Shown in pieces: positions 53,275 through 62,725 of a stretch of 64,000 nucleotides of DNA. The translations under genes and the position numbers were made by a program. The notes under the pieces were generated by a model that saw nothing but the letters and a program-made list of their open reading frames with translations, searched no databases and was not told the DNA's origin. How positions within the stretch are numbered: position 1 is the stretch's first letter; each line of letters starts with the position of its first letter. This DNA comes from Herpetosiphon llansteffanensis (lineage in GTDB: Bacteria; Chloroflexota; Chloroflexia; Chloroflexales; Herpetosiphonaceae): NCBI RefSeq assembly GCF_003205875.1, contig NZ_PUBZ01000147.1, forward strand, positions 62,001 to 126,000, in the 5' to 3' direction.

Positions 53275-54690
53275 CTATAAAATTTCTCGCACGTCGACGA
53301 TATGGCCGTTGATGGCGGTGGCGGCGGCGGTCAATGGGCTGGCGAGGAAGGTGCGCCCGCCCTTGCCTTGGCGACCTTCGAAGTTGCGGTTGCTGGTGCT
53401 AACCGCATATTGGCCAGGTTGCAGTTGATCGCCGTTCATGGCGATACACATCGAGCAGCCAGCTTCACGCCATTCAGCGCCCGCCGCGCGGAAAATCTGA
53501 TCCAAGCCTTCTGCTTCTGCTTGGCGTTTGACTTGTTGCGAGCCAGGCACGACCAACATGCGCAGGCCGTCGGCAACTTTTTTGCCATCCAACAACTTAG
53601 CAGCAGCCCGCAAATCGGAGATCCGCGAGTTGGTGCAGGAGCCAAGGAACACCACATCAACTTTTTGGCCAATCAGCGGTTGGTTTGGTTGCAAGCCCAT
53701 ATAATTCAAGGCTTTATCCAAGGCCATGCGTTGGCTATCGTCAGCCAAATCGCTGGGAGCTGGCACATTGCCAGTTACCGGAATGCCCATGCCAGGGTTG
53801 GTGCCATAGGTAATCATCGGAGCCAATTCATCTGCATTCAACACGACTTGCAGATCGTAAGTTGCGCCTTCATCGCTGGGCAACGTGCGCCAGTATTCGA
53901 CCGCAGCATCCCATGCTTCGCCCTTGGGCGTATGCGGGCGATCTTTCAACCAAGCAAACGTAGTTTCGTCGGGCGCGATCAAGCCAGCCCGTGCGCCACC
54001 TTCAATCGACATATTGCAGATGGTCATGCGTTCTTCCATCGTCAGGGCGCGAATGGCCGAGCCGGTGTATTCGAGCACATAGCCTGTGCCGCCGCCAACC
54101 CCGATTTTGGCAATAATCGCCAAGATGATGTCTTTGGCGGTTACGCCCGCGCGCAACGTGCCATCGATGCGAATCTCGGCAGTTTGCGGTTTTTGCTGCA
54201 ACAAACATTGGGTAGCCAAGACGTGGCCAACTTCGCTGGTACCAATGCCAAAGGCCAATGCGCCAAACGCGCCGTGGGTGCTGGTGTGCGAATCGCCACA
54301 AACAATCGTCATACCAGGCTGAGTATAGCCTTGTTCTGGCCCAATCACGTGCACAATGCCTTGGTTTTCGGTGCCTAAATTGTATAACGGAATGCCAAAA
54401 TCGCTACAATTTTGAATCAACTGATTCAATTGTTTGCGGGCAATTTCGTCGGTTACCGGAATAATGCCATCAGCGCCGCGTGGCGTGGTTGGTGTGCTGT
54501 GGTCCATCGTGGCGAGGGTTTGGGCTGGGCGGCGTACAGTCAAGCCGCGTTCGCGCAACATCGTAAAGGCTTGCGGCGAGGTAACTTCATGCACCAAGTG
54601 CAAATCGATATATAAGGTTGCTGGCGATTCAGCGTCAGCAGCTTGAACAACGTGTGCATCCCAGATTTTTTCAAATAATGTCTTGGCCAT
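53275..54690 (-). CDS. leuC: 3-isopropylmalate dehydratase large subunit
   Basis: This is the aconitase-type [4Fe-4S] subunit, 471 residues. [15 protein letters not shown] is the usual start. Motifs are [20 protein letters not shown] with [34 protein letters not shown] (first cluster Cys) and CSMCIAMN (two more Cys). The ATG at 54690 has GGAG upstream. The codons further upstream run into a repeat and are not used. Confidence 0.97.
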   Translation of the reverse strand: MAKTLFEKIWDAHVVQAADAESPATLYIDLHLVHEVTSPQAFTMLRERGLTVRRPAQTLATMDHSTPTTPRGADGIIPVTDEIARKQLNQLIQNCSDFGIPLYNLGTENQGIVHVIGPEQGYTQPGMTIVCGDSHTSTHGAFGALAFGIGTSEVGHVLATQCLLQQKPQTAEIRIDGTLRAGVTAKDIILAIIAKIGVGGGTGYVLEYTGSAIRALTMEERMTICNMSIEGGARAGLIAPDETTFAWLKDRPHTPKGEAWDAAVEYWRTLPSDEGATYDLQVVLNADELAPMITYGTNPGMGIPVTGNVPAPSDLADDSQRMALDKALNYMGLQPNQPLIGQKVDVVFLGSCTNSRISDLRAAAKLLDGKKVADGLRMLVVPGSQQVKRQAEAEGLDQIFRAAGAEWREAGCSMCIAMNGDQLQPGQYAVSTSNRNFEGRQGKGGRTFLASPLTAAATAINGHIVDVREIL

Positions 54691-54711
54691 GTTGGTTCTC
54701 CAAATAGAATG

Positions 54712-54790
54712 TGAGGCTATAGGCTGATGGCTATCGGCTATCGGAATATCCTGTGATTTCTTATAGCCAATAGCCAATAGCCTATAGCCA
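54712..54790. repeat. GGCTAT-type inverted repeat hairpin upstream of leuC
   Basis: GAGGCTATAGGCTGATGGC and GGCTATCGGCTAT face ATAGCCAATAGCCAATAGCC and TATAGCC. The two arms can form a long imperfect hairpin within the operon between the GNAT gene and leuC. Confidence 0.7.
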
Positions 54791-55195
54791 TTAATTTGTC
54801 CGTTTGATTTGCCAGCCGTTTTCAATCCAATCGAAGCCAACTTTGGCGTAGTAATCGGCGGCGGCGGGTGCTGCTAAGAGGACTAAGGAACATTGCGCAC
54901 CAAGTTTTTCGCGGGTAACCGCAATTAATTGGCGGCCAATCCCTTGTTTTTGGTAGCTTTGGTCAACTGCAAGGTCGGCAAGATAGGCGGCATAGCTCCA
55001 ATCGGTGATTGTGCGGGCTACGCCAACCAGCTTTGCACCATCCCACGCTGTGACGATCAAATCTGCATTGTCGATCATCGTTTGCATGCGCGCCAAATCT
55101 TCGACTGGGCGGCGTTCGCCAAGGGTTGAGGCATTCAGCACGGCTACAAATTGCGCGCCGCTGATCACGCTCTCGCTACTGTAGCGAATACTCAT
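54791..55195 (-). CDS. GNAT-family N-acetyltransferase
   Basis: The 134-residue product has the acetyl-CoA binding signature [20 protein letters not shown] (Q-x2-G-I-G). A strand ends [20 protein letters not shown], and the N-terminal part is [19 protein letters not shown]. The substrate is unknown. The ATG at 55195 overlaps the ilvE stop (ATGA), with GGAG upstream, so it is translationally coupled to ilvE. It may act on an amino acid or be a passenger gene. Confidence 0.88.
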   Translation of the reverse strand: MSIRYSSESVISGAQFVAVLNASTLGERRPVEDLARMQTMIDNADLIVTAWDGAKLVGVARTITDWSYAAYLADLAVDQSYQKQGIGRQLIAVTREKLGAQCSLVLLAAPAAADYYAKVGFDWIENGWQIKRTN

Positions 55196-56115
55196 CGCAG
55201 ATACTCCAACCAGTTCCATTTATCTTCGGTTTTGCCGTTGAATAACCCAAAGAAGGCTTCTTGCAACACGGTGGTGATTGGCCCGCGCTTGCCTTCGCCA
55301 ACTTGCACGCCATCGACCGAGCGAATTGGCGAGACTTCAGCGGCTGTGCCAGTGAAAAACATTTCGTCGGCCAGATACAGAATTTCGCGTGGCAAGGCTT
55401 GTTCGCGCACTTCGTAGCCAAATTCTTTAGCCAACGTCAGCACGCTATCGCGGGTGATACCTGGCAGAATCGCCGCCGTGACTGGCGTGGTATAAATCAC
55501 ATCATCGCGAATGATGAACAGATTTTCGCCGCTGCCTTCGCTCAACACGCCATTGACATCAAGCGCGATGCCTTCGGCGTAGCCGTTGAGCGCTGCTTCC
55601 ATCACGATTAATTGCGATGAAAGGTAGTTGCCGCCAGCCTTGGCCATGGTTGGGATGGTATTTGGCGCGGTGCGATTCCACGACGAAACGCAGACATCAA
55701 CGCCCAATTCCAGCGCTTCGGGGCCAAGATAGGCTCCCCATTCCAACGCTGCAATCATCACATCAACCGGCGCTGCCAGCGGGTTTACGCCCAGCACGCC
55801 ATAACCACGCCACGCCAAGGGCCGCAGATAGGCCGAGTCTAAGCCATTTTCGCGCACCGCTGCATGACAAGCATCAGCCAATTGCGCTTGATCAAAAGGA
55901 ATCGGCATGCGATAGATTTTGGCCGAATCGTACAAACGGCGCAGGTGCGGCTGCAAACGGAAAAAAGCTGGGCCGTTGGGCGTGTTGTAGGCCCGAATGC
56001 CTTCAAAAACCGATGAACCATAGTGCAAGGCGTGGCTCATCACGTGCACGGTGGCCTTTTCCCATTCCACCAGTTCGCCGTTCATCCAAATGTACTTGGT
56101 CGGTTTGATTGACAT
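55192..56115 (-). CDS. ilvE: Branched-chain amino acid aminotransferase
   Basis: This PLP class IV enzyme carries out the last step of Val, Leu and Ile synthesis. The 307-residue product shows HALHYGSSVFEGIRAY, RLYDSAKIYRMPIPF, the PLP Lys in AKAGGNYLSS (K159), LDVNGVLSEGSGENLFI and LPGITRDSVL. EMFFTGTAAEVSPIRSVDG completes the active site. The gene lies 21 bases after cimA on the same strand. Confidence 0.97.
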   Translation of the reverse strand: MSIKPTKYIWMNGELVEWEKATVHVMSHALHYGSSVFEGIRAYNTPNGPAFFRLQPHLRRLYDSAKIYRMPIPFDQAQLADACHAAVRENGLDSAYLRPLAWRGYGVLGVNPLAAPVDVMIAALEWGAYLGPEALELGVDVCVSSWNRTAPNTIPTMAKAGGNYLSSQLIVMEAALNGYAEGIALDVNGVLSEGSGENLFIIRDDVIYTTPVTAAILPGITRDSVLTLAKEFGYEVREQALPREILYLADEMFFTGTAAEVSPIRSVDGVQVGEGKRGPITTVLQEAFFGLFNGKTEDKWNWLEYLR

Positions 56116-56136
56116 GCAGTATTCCTTTTATGAGAG

Positions 56137-57732
56137 CTACGCCGCGACGGTTTCGGCGTGTTTGAGTAGCACTGGTTGGTTGCTCTGCGCACGAACCAAG
56201 GGCAATTCTAGTGAATCGACCAAGGCTTGCCAGCTGGCTTCGATAATATTTTCCGAGCAGCCAACGGTTGTCCAGCGTTCTTCGCCCATCGCAGCCTCGA
56301 TCAGCACCCGTGTGGTTGCGCCAGTCGCCGATTCCGAATCGAGAATCCGCACTTTGTAATCAACCAAATGCACATCGGCCAATTCTGGGTAGCGTGTCAG
56401 CAACGCTTTGCGCATGGCTTGGTCGAGCGCATTCACTGGGCCATTGCCCGAAGCTGCTGTATGATAAATTTCCTCGCCAATTTGTAGCTTAACTGTTGCC
56501 TCGGCCTGCATCTCAACCCCACGCCGTTGCTCAACAATCGTTACCACGTCGAGCAATTTGAAGGGCGCGGTATAATCGGCGGCGGCGCGACGCACTAGCA
56601 ATTCAAACGAACCTTCGGCGGCTTCGAACTGAAAGCCCTTGCTTTCGAGCAATTTGACCCGTTCGAGCACGCCGCGTTCAAGACCTGCGCTCTCCACGCC
56701 CAATTCCTCGGCGCGCATTTTGATGTTGCCACGACCTGAAAGCTCGCTAATCACCACCCGTTTGCGATTGCCAACTTGCACTGGATCGATATGCTGATAC
56801 GAATGTTCAACTTTGGCCACTGCCGCAACGTGAATGCCGCCTTTGTGGGCAAACGCGCTGTTACCAACGTAGGCGGCGTGTTCGTCGGGGTTCAAATTGG
56901 CAATCTCGCTGACCGTGCGCGAAAGCTCGGTCAAGCGTTGCAGTTGGTCCGGCAGCACGCAGAACATGCCCATTTTTACTTGCAAATTGGGAATGATCGA
57001 AATTAAGTTGGCGTTGCCGCAGCGCTCGCCATAGCCGTTGATCGTGCCTTGAACTTGGCGACAACCAGCGACAATTGCTGCCAACGAATTGGCTACCGCC
57101 AACTCGCTATCGTTGTGGGTGTGAATGCCAAGTTGGGTCTTGATTTTGCCCTTGACTTGCTGCACTACGGCGCTGATCCAATCGGGCAGCGAGCCGCCGT
57201 TGGTATCGCACAGCACAATCCAATCGGCTCCTGCTTCGGCGGCGGCGCTGATGGTGGCTAACGCATAGCGGTTATCAGCGCGGAAGCCATCGAAAAAGTG
57301 CTCAGCATCGTAGATCACTTCTTTGCCGTTGGCCTTCATCAGGGCTACGCTATCGCGAATCATGGCCAAATTTTCTTCGAGCGTGGTTTCCAACACCTCG
57401 GTTACGTGCAACGTCCACGATTTGCCAACCAAGGTGACGACTGGTGTGTTAGCATCGAGCAAAGCCTTGAGATTGGCATCGGTTTCTGGTTTGCTATTGG
57501 CGCGGCGGGTTGAACCAAAGGCCGCAATCTTGGCGTGCTTCCACTCTATTTTGGCAGCTTCGGCAAAAAATGCTGCATCTTTGGGGTTCGAGCCAGGCCA
57601 ACCGCCCTCGATATAATGCATGCCAAAGCGATCAAGTTCGCGAGCGATTTTCAGTTTATCGGCTAACGATAACGAAAGCCCTTCGCGTTGAGTGCCGTCC
57701 CGTAGCGTTGTATCATAGAGAAATATTTGCAT
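56137..57732 (-). CDS. cimA: (R)-citramalate synthase
   Basis: This enzyme condenses pyruvate and acetyl-CoA to citramalate, the entry to threonine-independent isoleucine synthesis. The 531-residue product of the DRE-TIM barrel family has YDTTLRDGTQREGLSLSLAD, FGMHYIEGGWPGSNPKD (the CimA-type GGWPGSNPKD motif), [30 protein letters not shown] and GTINGYGERCGNANL. The C-terminal LeuA-type regulatory domain follows (AEATVKLQIGEEIYHTAASG). The GGWPGSNPKD motif separates it from LeuA. LeuCD and LeuB in the same cluster can carry citramalate onward to 2-ketobutyrate. Confidence 0.94.
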   Translation of the reverse strand: MQIFLYDTTLRDGTQREGLSLSLADKLKIARELDRFGMHYIEGGWPGSNPKDAAFFAEAAKIEWKHAKIAAFGSTRRANSKPETDANLKALLDANTPVVTLVGKSWTLHVTEVLETTLEENLAMIRDSVALMKANGKEVIYDAEHFFDGFRADNRYALATISAAAEAGADWIVLCDTNGGSLPDWISAVVQQVKGKIKTQLGIHTHNDSELAVANSLAAIVAGCRQVQGTINGYGERCGNANLISIIPNLQVKMGMFCVLPDQLQRLTELSRTVSEIANLNPDEHAAYVGNSAFAHKGGIHVAAVAKVEHSYQHIDPVQVGNRKRVVISELSGRGNIKMRAEELGVESAGLERGVLERVKLLESKGFQFEAAEGSFELLVRRAAADYTAPFKLLDVVTIVEQRRGVEMQAEATVKLQIGEEIYHTAASGNGPVNALDQAMRKALLTRYPELADVHLVDYKVRILDSESATGATTRVLIEAAMGEERWTTVGCSENIIEASWQALVDSLELPLVRAQSNQPVLLKHAETVAA

Positions 57733-57743
57733 CTGTCATACTC

Positions 57744-57776
57744 CTAGAACATAGAGCATAGAACATAGAACATAAA
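57744..57776. repeat. TATGTTC-type repeat, 3' side of the S23 gene
   Basis: AGAACATAGAGCATAGAACA and a further ATAGAACATAA. It is the same word as at 58236-58274 and 2588-2616. Confidence 0.8.
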
Positions 57777-57777
57777 C

Positions 57778-58227
57778 TCAATCAGTGTAGTCCTCAGCAT
57801 CAAAGAGATTAGCTTGATCATCAACGTGATACGTTGCTACTGATTCATGCAAGCTTTGTTGTGATTGTTCAAGCTTACGCATCTTGCTTGATAGCATTGC
57901 AATAATCTCGTTGCAGCGTTTTTGAATGCGCTTTTCTGCATCATCGTCAATATAGCCAAGCCGGAATAATGTATTAGCCCAATTATCAGTTTCGGCAGCT
58001 GAACCACGCGCAATCGAAAGATGATTTTTATGTGCGCCGAGACTAAATCGACCATGACCTTCGGCAATATTAGCGCTAATTGATGTAGCGGAACTAACAA
58101 TTTGGCGCACAATTACTGCATTACTCCACGAGTTTGGCACATTGCTAATCAGTTGAATCACATCCATAACCAATTCTTGAGCTTTATTCCACATAATCAA
58201 ATTGCGATATGAATATGCTTCACTCAT
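57778..58227 (-). CDS. Four-helix-bundle protein (S23 / rRNA intervening-sequence family)
   Basis: The 149-residue product has the family pattern YRNLIMWNKAQELVMDVIQL, RQIVSSATSISANIAEGHGR and GSAAETDNWANTLFRLGYID, then a helical C-terminus. Such proteins are often found inside 23S rRNA intervening sequences. A related fold is the Avd protein of diversity-generating retroelements. The function is unclear. The ATG at 58227 has AGGAGCA upstream. TATGTTC-type repeats lie on both sides, and the gene interrupts an amino acid biosynthesis cluster, so it looks inserted. No reverse transcriptase or template repeat is nearby. Confidence 0.88.
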   Translation of the reverse strand: MSEAYSYRNLIMWNKAQELVMDVIQLISNVPNSWSNAVIVRQIVSSATSISANIAEGHGRFSLGAHKNHLSIARGSAAETDNWANTLFRLGYIDDDAEKRIQKRCNEIIAMLSSKMRKLEQSQQSLHESVATYHVDDQANLFDAEDYTD

Positions 58228-58235
58228 CACCTGCT

Positions 58236-58274
58236 CCTATGTTCTATGCTCTATGTTCTATGTTCTATGTTCTA
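58236..58274. repeat. TATGTTC-type repeat overlapping the end of pheA
   Basis: About five tandem TATGTTC/TATGCTC words. On the minus strand they provide the last Thr codon and the TAG stop of pheA. Confidence 0.8.
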
Positions 58275-59089
58275 AACTTTGGATAACTGCCAAAAATCTT
58301 GACCCGCCCAGCGATGCTTGCCAGCTTTTGTAAGGCTTCGGCAACCACTGGCTCGTGGCGATGGCCATCGATGTCTACGAGAAAAACATAATCGCCAAGC
58401 TCGGCTTTGGCTGGCCGCGATTCAATTTTGCTCAAATTGATCCCAGCTTGAGCGAAAATTGCCAAGGCTTCGTGCAAGGCTCCGGCGCGATTGACCTTCG
58501 ACGTAAACATCAGCGAAGTCTTGTCGTCGCCAGTTGGCGCGGCATCTTCAGGAGCCAAAACCACAAAGCGCGTGCGATTGTTGGTGTTATCTTGAACATC
58601 GTAGGCCAAGATGTTGGCTTGGGCGCGTTCGGCAGCATGCAAGGTGGTCAATGCGGCGGCGCGGCGCTCATCGGCGAGCGCTTCGACCAATGCAGCAGCA
58701 GTGCTTAACGCGGCCACGGTTGGCACATTCGGCAAGCAGCGTTCAATAAAACGGCGCGATTGAGCCAGCGGTTGTTGGTGGGTGTAGAGCACTTCGACCG
58801 TATCGAGTTGCACATCGGGTTTGGCCACCAACATATGCCGAATCGGAATCACGATTTCGCGGCAAATCCGCAAACGAGTTTCGTGAATCAGCACATCGAG
58901 CGTAATGCTCACCGCACCTTCGAGCGAGTTTTCAATGGGCAAAATGCCCAAATCAACCGCCCTCGTTTCAACAGCCGTAATCACAGCGGGCATACTTGCC
59001 ATTGGCAAATAGGTGGATTGTTGGTCGCCCGCTTCCAACGCTGCTTTTTCGCTGAATGTACCAGCTGGGCCGAGATACGCAATTTTCAT
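58265..59089 (-). CDS. pheA: Prephenate dehydratase
   Basis: This enzyme converts prephenate to phenylpyruvate in phenylalanine synthesis. The 274-residue product starts MKIAYLGPAGTFSEKAAL. It has PIENSLEGAVSITLDVLI and the catalytic Thr in NNRTRFVVL. The C-terminal ACT domain contains GALHEALAIFAQAGINLSKI and the Phe-binding ESRP motif, so feedback inhibition by Phe is likely. There is no fused chorismate mutase. The last residues come from a repeat word. It is placed in the branched-chain cluster, 50 bases after leuA. Confidence 0.96.
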   Translation of the reverse strand: MKIAYLGPAGTFSEKAALEAGDQQSTYLPMASMPAVITAVETRAVDLGILPIENSLEGAVSITLDVLIHETRLRICREIVIPIRHMLVAKPDVQLDTVEVLYTHQQPLAQSRRFIERCLPNVPTVAALSTAAALVEALADERRAAALTTLHAAERAQANILAYDVQDNTNNRTRFVVLAPEDAAPTGDDKTSLMFTSKVNRAGALHEALAIFAQAGINLSKIESRPAKAELGDYVFLVDIDGHRHEPVVAEALQKLASIAGRVKIFGSYPKFRT

Positions 59090-59107
59090 AAGTTCGTTTA
59101 GGCTAGT

Positions 59108-59134
59108 GGCCTTGATTCGCTGTGAACCAAGGCC
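59108..59134 (-). other. Hairpin between leuA and pheA
   Basis: On the minus strand GGCCTTGGTTC pairs with GAATCAAGGCC around ACAGC. There is no T-run, so it is more likely a processing or attenuating element than a terminator. Confidence 0.45.
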
Positions 59135-59139
59135 GTAAA

Positions 59140-60807
59140 TTATTCGTAACGACCAAGCGTCGAGCCACCGAACAAATCCACGCCTGGGGCGGCACTAGCG
59201 ACTTCCATGCGGGCGGTGGTTTCTTGCTTGAGCCGTTCTTGGCGGGCTTTGAGCAATTTGTTCAAGGCTCCAACGTAGGCTTCAGCAGCAGCAACGATGA
59301 TGTCAACATTAACGCCATTGCCGCGCCAAACTTTGGCATCAGCTGCTTTGTCGGTTAGCACGCCACGCACATGTTTGTGTTTGCCTTCAACCACTTTTAC
59401 GCTGACTTCACCAACTGCATCGATGCCTTCGGTGATGGCGTTGACCGCAAACTCAAGCAAGGTAACCGGAGTCAAAACCACTTTGTTGATTGCCGAATAG
59501 ACTGCATCGACTGGGCCTGTGCCTTGCGCCGATTCGATTTTGACCTCGCCGTTGGGGCCGCGCATGCGCACAGTTGCGGTTGGAATGGCGTTCACGCCTG
59601 AGGCAAATTGCACATGCTCCAATTCATAAACTGGGCTTGGGCGACCTGCTTCATCAGTAATCAAAGCTTCAACATCGCGATCATCAACATATTTTTTGCG
59701 ATCAGCCACATCTTTGAATCGCGCAAACAAGTGGTTGATTGTGGCTTCGTCGAAGCTATAGCCCAGCTCTTGCACTCGATGGCGGAAGGCATGACGGCCT
59801 GAGTGCTTGCCCAAAACCAAGGCATTGCCATCTTGGCCGACCGATTCGGCGCTCATAATTTCGTAGGTCATGCGGTGCTTCAACACGCCATCTTGGTGAA
59901 TGCCCGATTCGTGAGCGAAGGCATTCGCGCCAACAATCGCCTTGTTGGGTGGCACTTGGGTGTTGGTGCAGGCACTCAACAAGCGTGAGCTAGGGGTTAA
60001 TTGGGTGGTGTCGATGTTGGTGCTCAGGCCATAAAATTGCTTGCGCGTTTCCAACGCCATCACCACTTCTTCCAACGAAGCGTTGCCAGCCCGCTCACCA
60101 ATGCCGTTAATGGTGCATTCGATTTGGCGCGCGCCAGCCCGCACTCCCGCCAACGAATTTGCCACCGCCAAGCCCAAATCGTCGTGGCAGTGGGTCGAAA
60201 TAACTACATCAGCTGCACCAGGTACGTTTTCGATAATGCCCCGAAGCAACGCTGCATATTCCTCAGGCGTGGAATAGCCCACGGTATCAGGAATATTCAA
60301 GGTTGTTGCGCCTTCTTCAATCGCTGCGGCTAGCATCTGATACATAAATTCGATGTCAGAACGGGTCGCATCCATCGGCGAGAACTCAACATCGTCGCAG
60401 AGTGAGCTAGCCAAGCGCACCATTTCGCGGGTTTTTGCCAGCACTTCCTCGCGGGTCGAGCGCAATTGATACTCGATATGAATATCTGAGCTTGAGAGGA
60501 ATGTATGAATGCGCTTTTTGGCAGCTGGGGCAATCGCCGTCGCACAGGCTTCGATATCGCTTTTGACTGCCCGCGCCAAGCCACAGATCACTGGGCCGTT
60601 GGCAGTGCCGACGCTCTTGGCAATCTGGTTGACTGCTTCCCAATCGCCTGGTGAGGCGGCAGGAAAGCCCGCTTCGATAATATCCACGCCCATTCGCGCC
60701 AATTGTTTGGCAACTTCCAACTTTTCGTGCAGATGCATGGTGCAGCCTGGTGATTGCTCACCGTCGCGCAGGGTTGTATCGAAAATTCGTACATAATCGC
60801 TGGTCAT
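59140..60807 (-). CDS. leuA: 2-isopropylmalate synthase
   Basis: This is the first committed step of leucine synthesis. The 555-residue product has [60 protein letters not shown] (metal His pair), [12 protein letters not shown]-like [20 protein letters not shown], and the linker to the C-terminal allosteric domain ([20 protein letters not shown]). The allosteric domain implies feedback inhibition by leucine. The ATG at 60807 has GGAG upstream. A repeat-bearing spacer separates it from ilvC. Confidence 0.97.
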   Translation of the reverse strand: MTSDYVRIFDTTLRDGEQSPGCTMHLHEKLEVAKQLARMGVDIIEAGFPAASPGDWEAVNQIAKSVGTANGPVICGLARAVKSDIEACATAIAPAAKKRIHTFLSSSDIHIEYQLRSTREEVLAKTREMVRLASSLCDDVEFSPMDATRSDIEFMYQMLAAAIEEGATTLNIPDTVGYSTPEEYAALLRGIIENVPGAADVVISTHCHDDLGLAVANSLAGVRAGARQIECTINGIGERAGNASLEEVVMALETRKQFYGLSTNIDTTQLTPSSRLLSACTNTQVPPNKAIVGANAFAHESGIHQDGVLKHRMTYEIMSAESVGQDGNALVLGKHSGRHAFRHRVQELGYSFDEATINHLFARFKDVADRKKYVDDRDVEALITDEAGRPSPVYELEHVQFASGVNAIPTATVRMRGPNGEVKIESAQGTGPVDAVYSAINKVVLTPVTLLEFAVNAITEGIDAVGEVSVKVVEGKHKHVRGVLTDKAADAKVWRGNGVNVDIIVAAAEAYVGALNKLLKARQERLKQETTARMEVASAAPGVDLFGGSTLGRYE

Positions 60808-60844
60808 AGAGTTCTCCGTAATGAGGGCGATTGTTTGAGCCTGT

Positions 60845-60930
60845 TGAAACCGCGAAGAACGCGAAGATCGCTAAGTAGGGAGCTTAACATTCGTGTTCTT
60901 CGTGTCCTTCGTGGTTTCGGCAACTCTAGC
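60845..60930. repeat. TTCGTG/CGCGAAG-type repeat between ilvC and leuA
   Basis: AACCGCGAAGAACGCGAAGA and TTCGTGTTCTTCGTGTCC with CTTCGTGG form partly complementary arms around GCTAAGTAGGGAGC. It is the same word family as at 36166 and 49695. Confidence 0.75.
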
Positions 60931-60944
60931 CCTCGTTCCCTAAA

Positions 60945-61970
<1,026 letters not shown>

Positions 61971-62020
61971 TCAAATATAACTAGGAAATGGTTTGAACGA
62001 TGAACAATTGCTACCCGTGT

Positions 62021-62137
62021 TTATTCCATGGTCTCGCCGTAATCGCCCCACCAGGTATCCCAATTGACATCTTCGTCGCTATAGTGGGCTTTATCAGCGG
62101 TCGCGGTGGTTTCTTCTTCAAACATTGGTTGCAGCAT
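62021..62137 (-). CDS. Small acidic 38-residue protein between ilvN and ilvC
   Basis: The ATG at 62137, with AAGGAT seven bases upstream, opens a 38-codon frame to TAA at 62021. It begins MLQPMFEEETTATADKAHYS and ends with a Trp-rich acidic segment (NWDTWWGDYGETME). The composition is protein-like and the spacing is operon-like: 48 bases after ilvN and 62 before ilvC. I recognise no family. It could be a small regulatory partner of the flanking enzymes, or a chance frame. Confidence 0.5.
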   Translation of the reverse strand: MLQPMFEEETTATADKAHYSDEDVNWDTWWGDYGETME

Positions 62138-62185
62138 GGTCGTGATCCTTTATTAATGAAGAGGCGATTGCCTCGTTGAATGCAA

Positions 62186-62707
62186 TTAAGCGGCGCGAAA
62201 TTCTTGGCTTTGATATGGCCCGCTGATGGTCGATGCGCCACGGGTCATTGCCACGCAGCCAGTGCGCACCATCTCGCGAATGCCAAACGGACGAATCAGG
62301 TCAACAAAGCGGTCGAGTTGTTCAGGGCTGCCGCTTAGTTCGATCATCATGGCATCGGGCACGACATCGACGATTTTGGCTCCGAAAATATCGGCCAATT
62401 GCATCAATTCGCTGCGCTTGGCTGGTGGTGCATAGACCTTGACCAACAGCAAATCGCGGGTGACATTTGGATCTTGGGTTACATCACTGACCTTCAGCAC
62501 ATCGATCAATTTATACAGTTGTTTGATCACTTGCTCGACGCTGGTGGTATCGCCATCGATCACCAAGGTCATGCGCGAGATGCCAGCGGTTTCGGTGTGG
62601 CCAACGGTCAAGCTTTCGATATTGAAGCCACGGCGGCGAAACAGGCTCACAGAGCGGTTCAGCACCCCAGGTTGGTCACGTAACAAAGCTACTAAGGTAT
62701 GTTTCAT
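62186..62707 (-). CDS. ilvN: Acetolactate synthase small (regulatory) subunit
   Basis: The 173-residue product has an N-terminal ACT domain (LVALLRDQPGVLNRSVSLFR, RRGFNIESLTVGHTE) and a C-terminal half (LLLVKVYAPPAKRSELMQLA, DAMMIELSGSPEQLDRFVDL). It would bind valine and control the large subunit encoded 18 bases upstream. Its length and order of domains are normal for the family (ilvN/ilvH). Confidence 0.96.
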   Translation of the reverse strand: MKHTLVALLRDQPGVLNRSVSLFRRRGFNIESLTVGHTETAGISRMTLVIDGDTTSVEQVIKQLYKLIDVLKVSDVTQDPNVTRDLLLVKVYAPPAKRSELMQLADIFGAKIVDVVPDAMMIELSGSPEQLDRFVDLIRPFGIREMVRTGCVAMTRGASTISGPYQSQEFRAA

Positions 62708-62725
62708 AACAAAAATCTCCTGAGC

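Noticed and set aside
57778-58227. Avd protein of a diversity-generating retroelement
   Set aside because: The fold family is related, but no reverse transcriptase and no paired template/variable repeat is present in the window.
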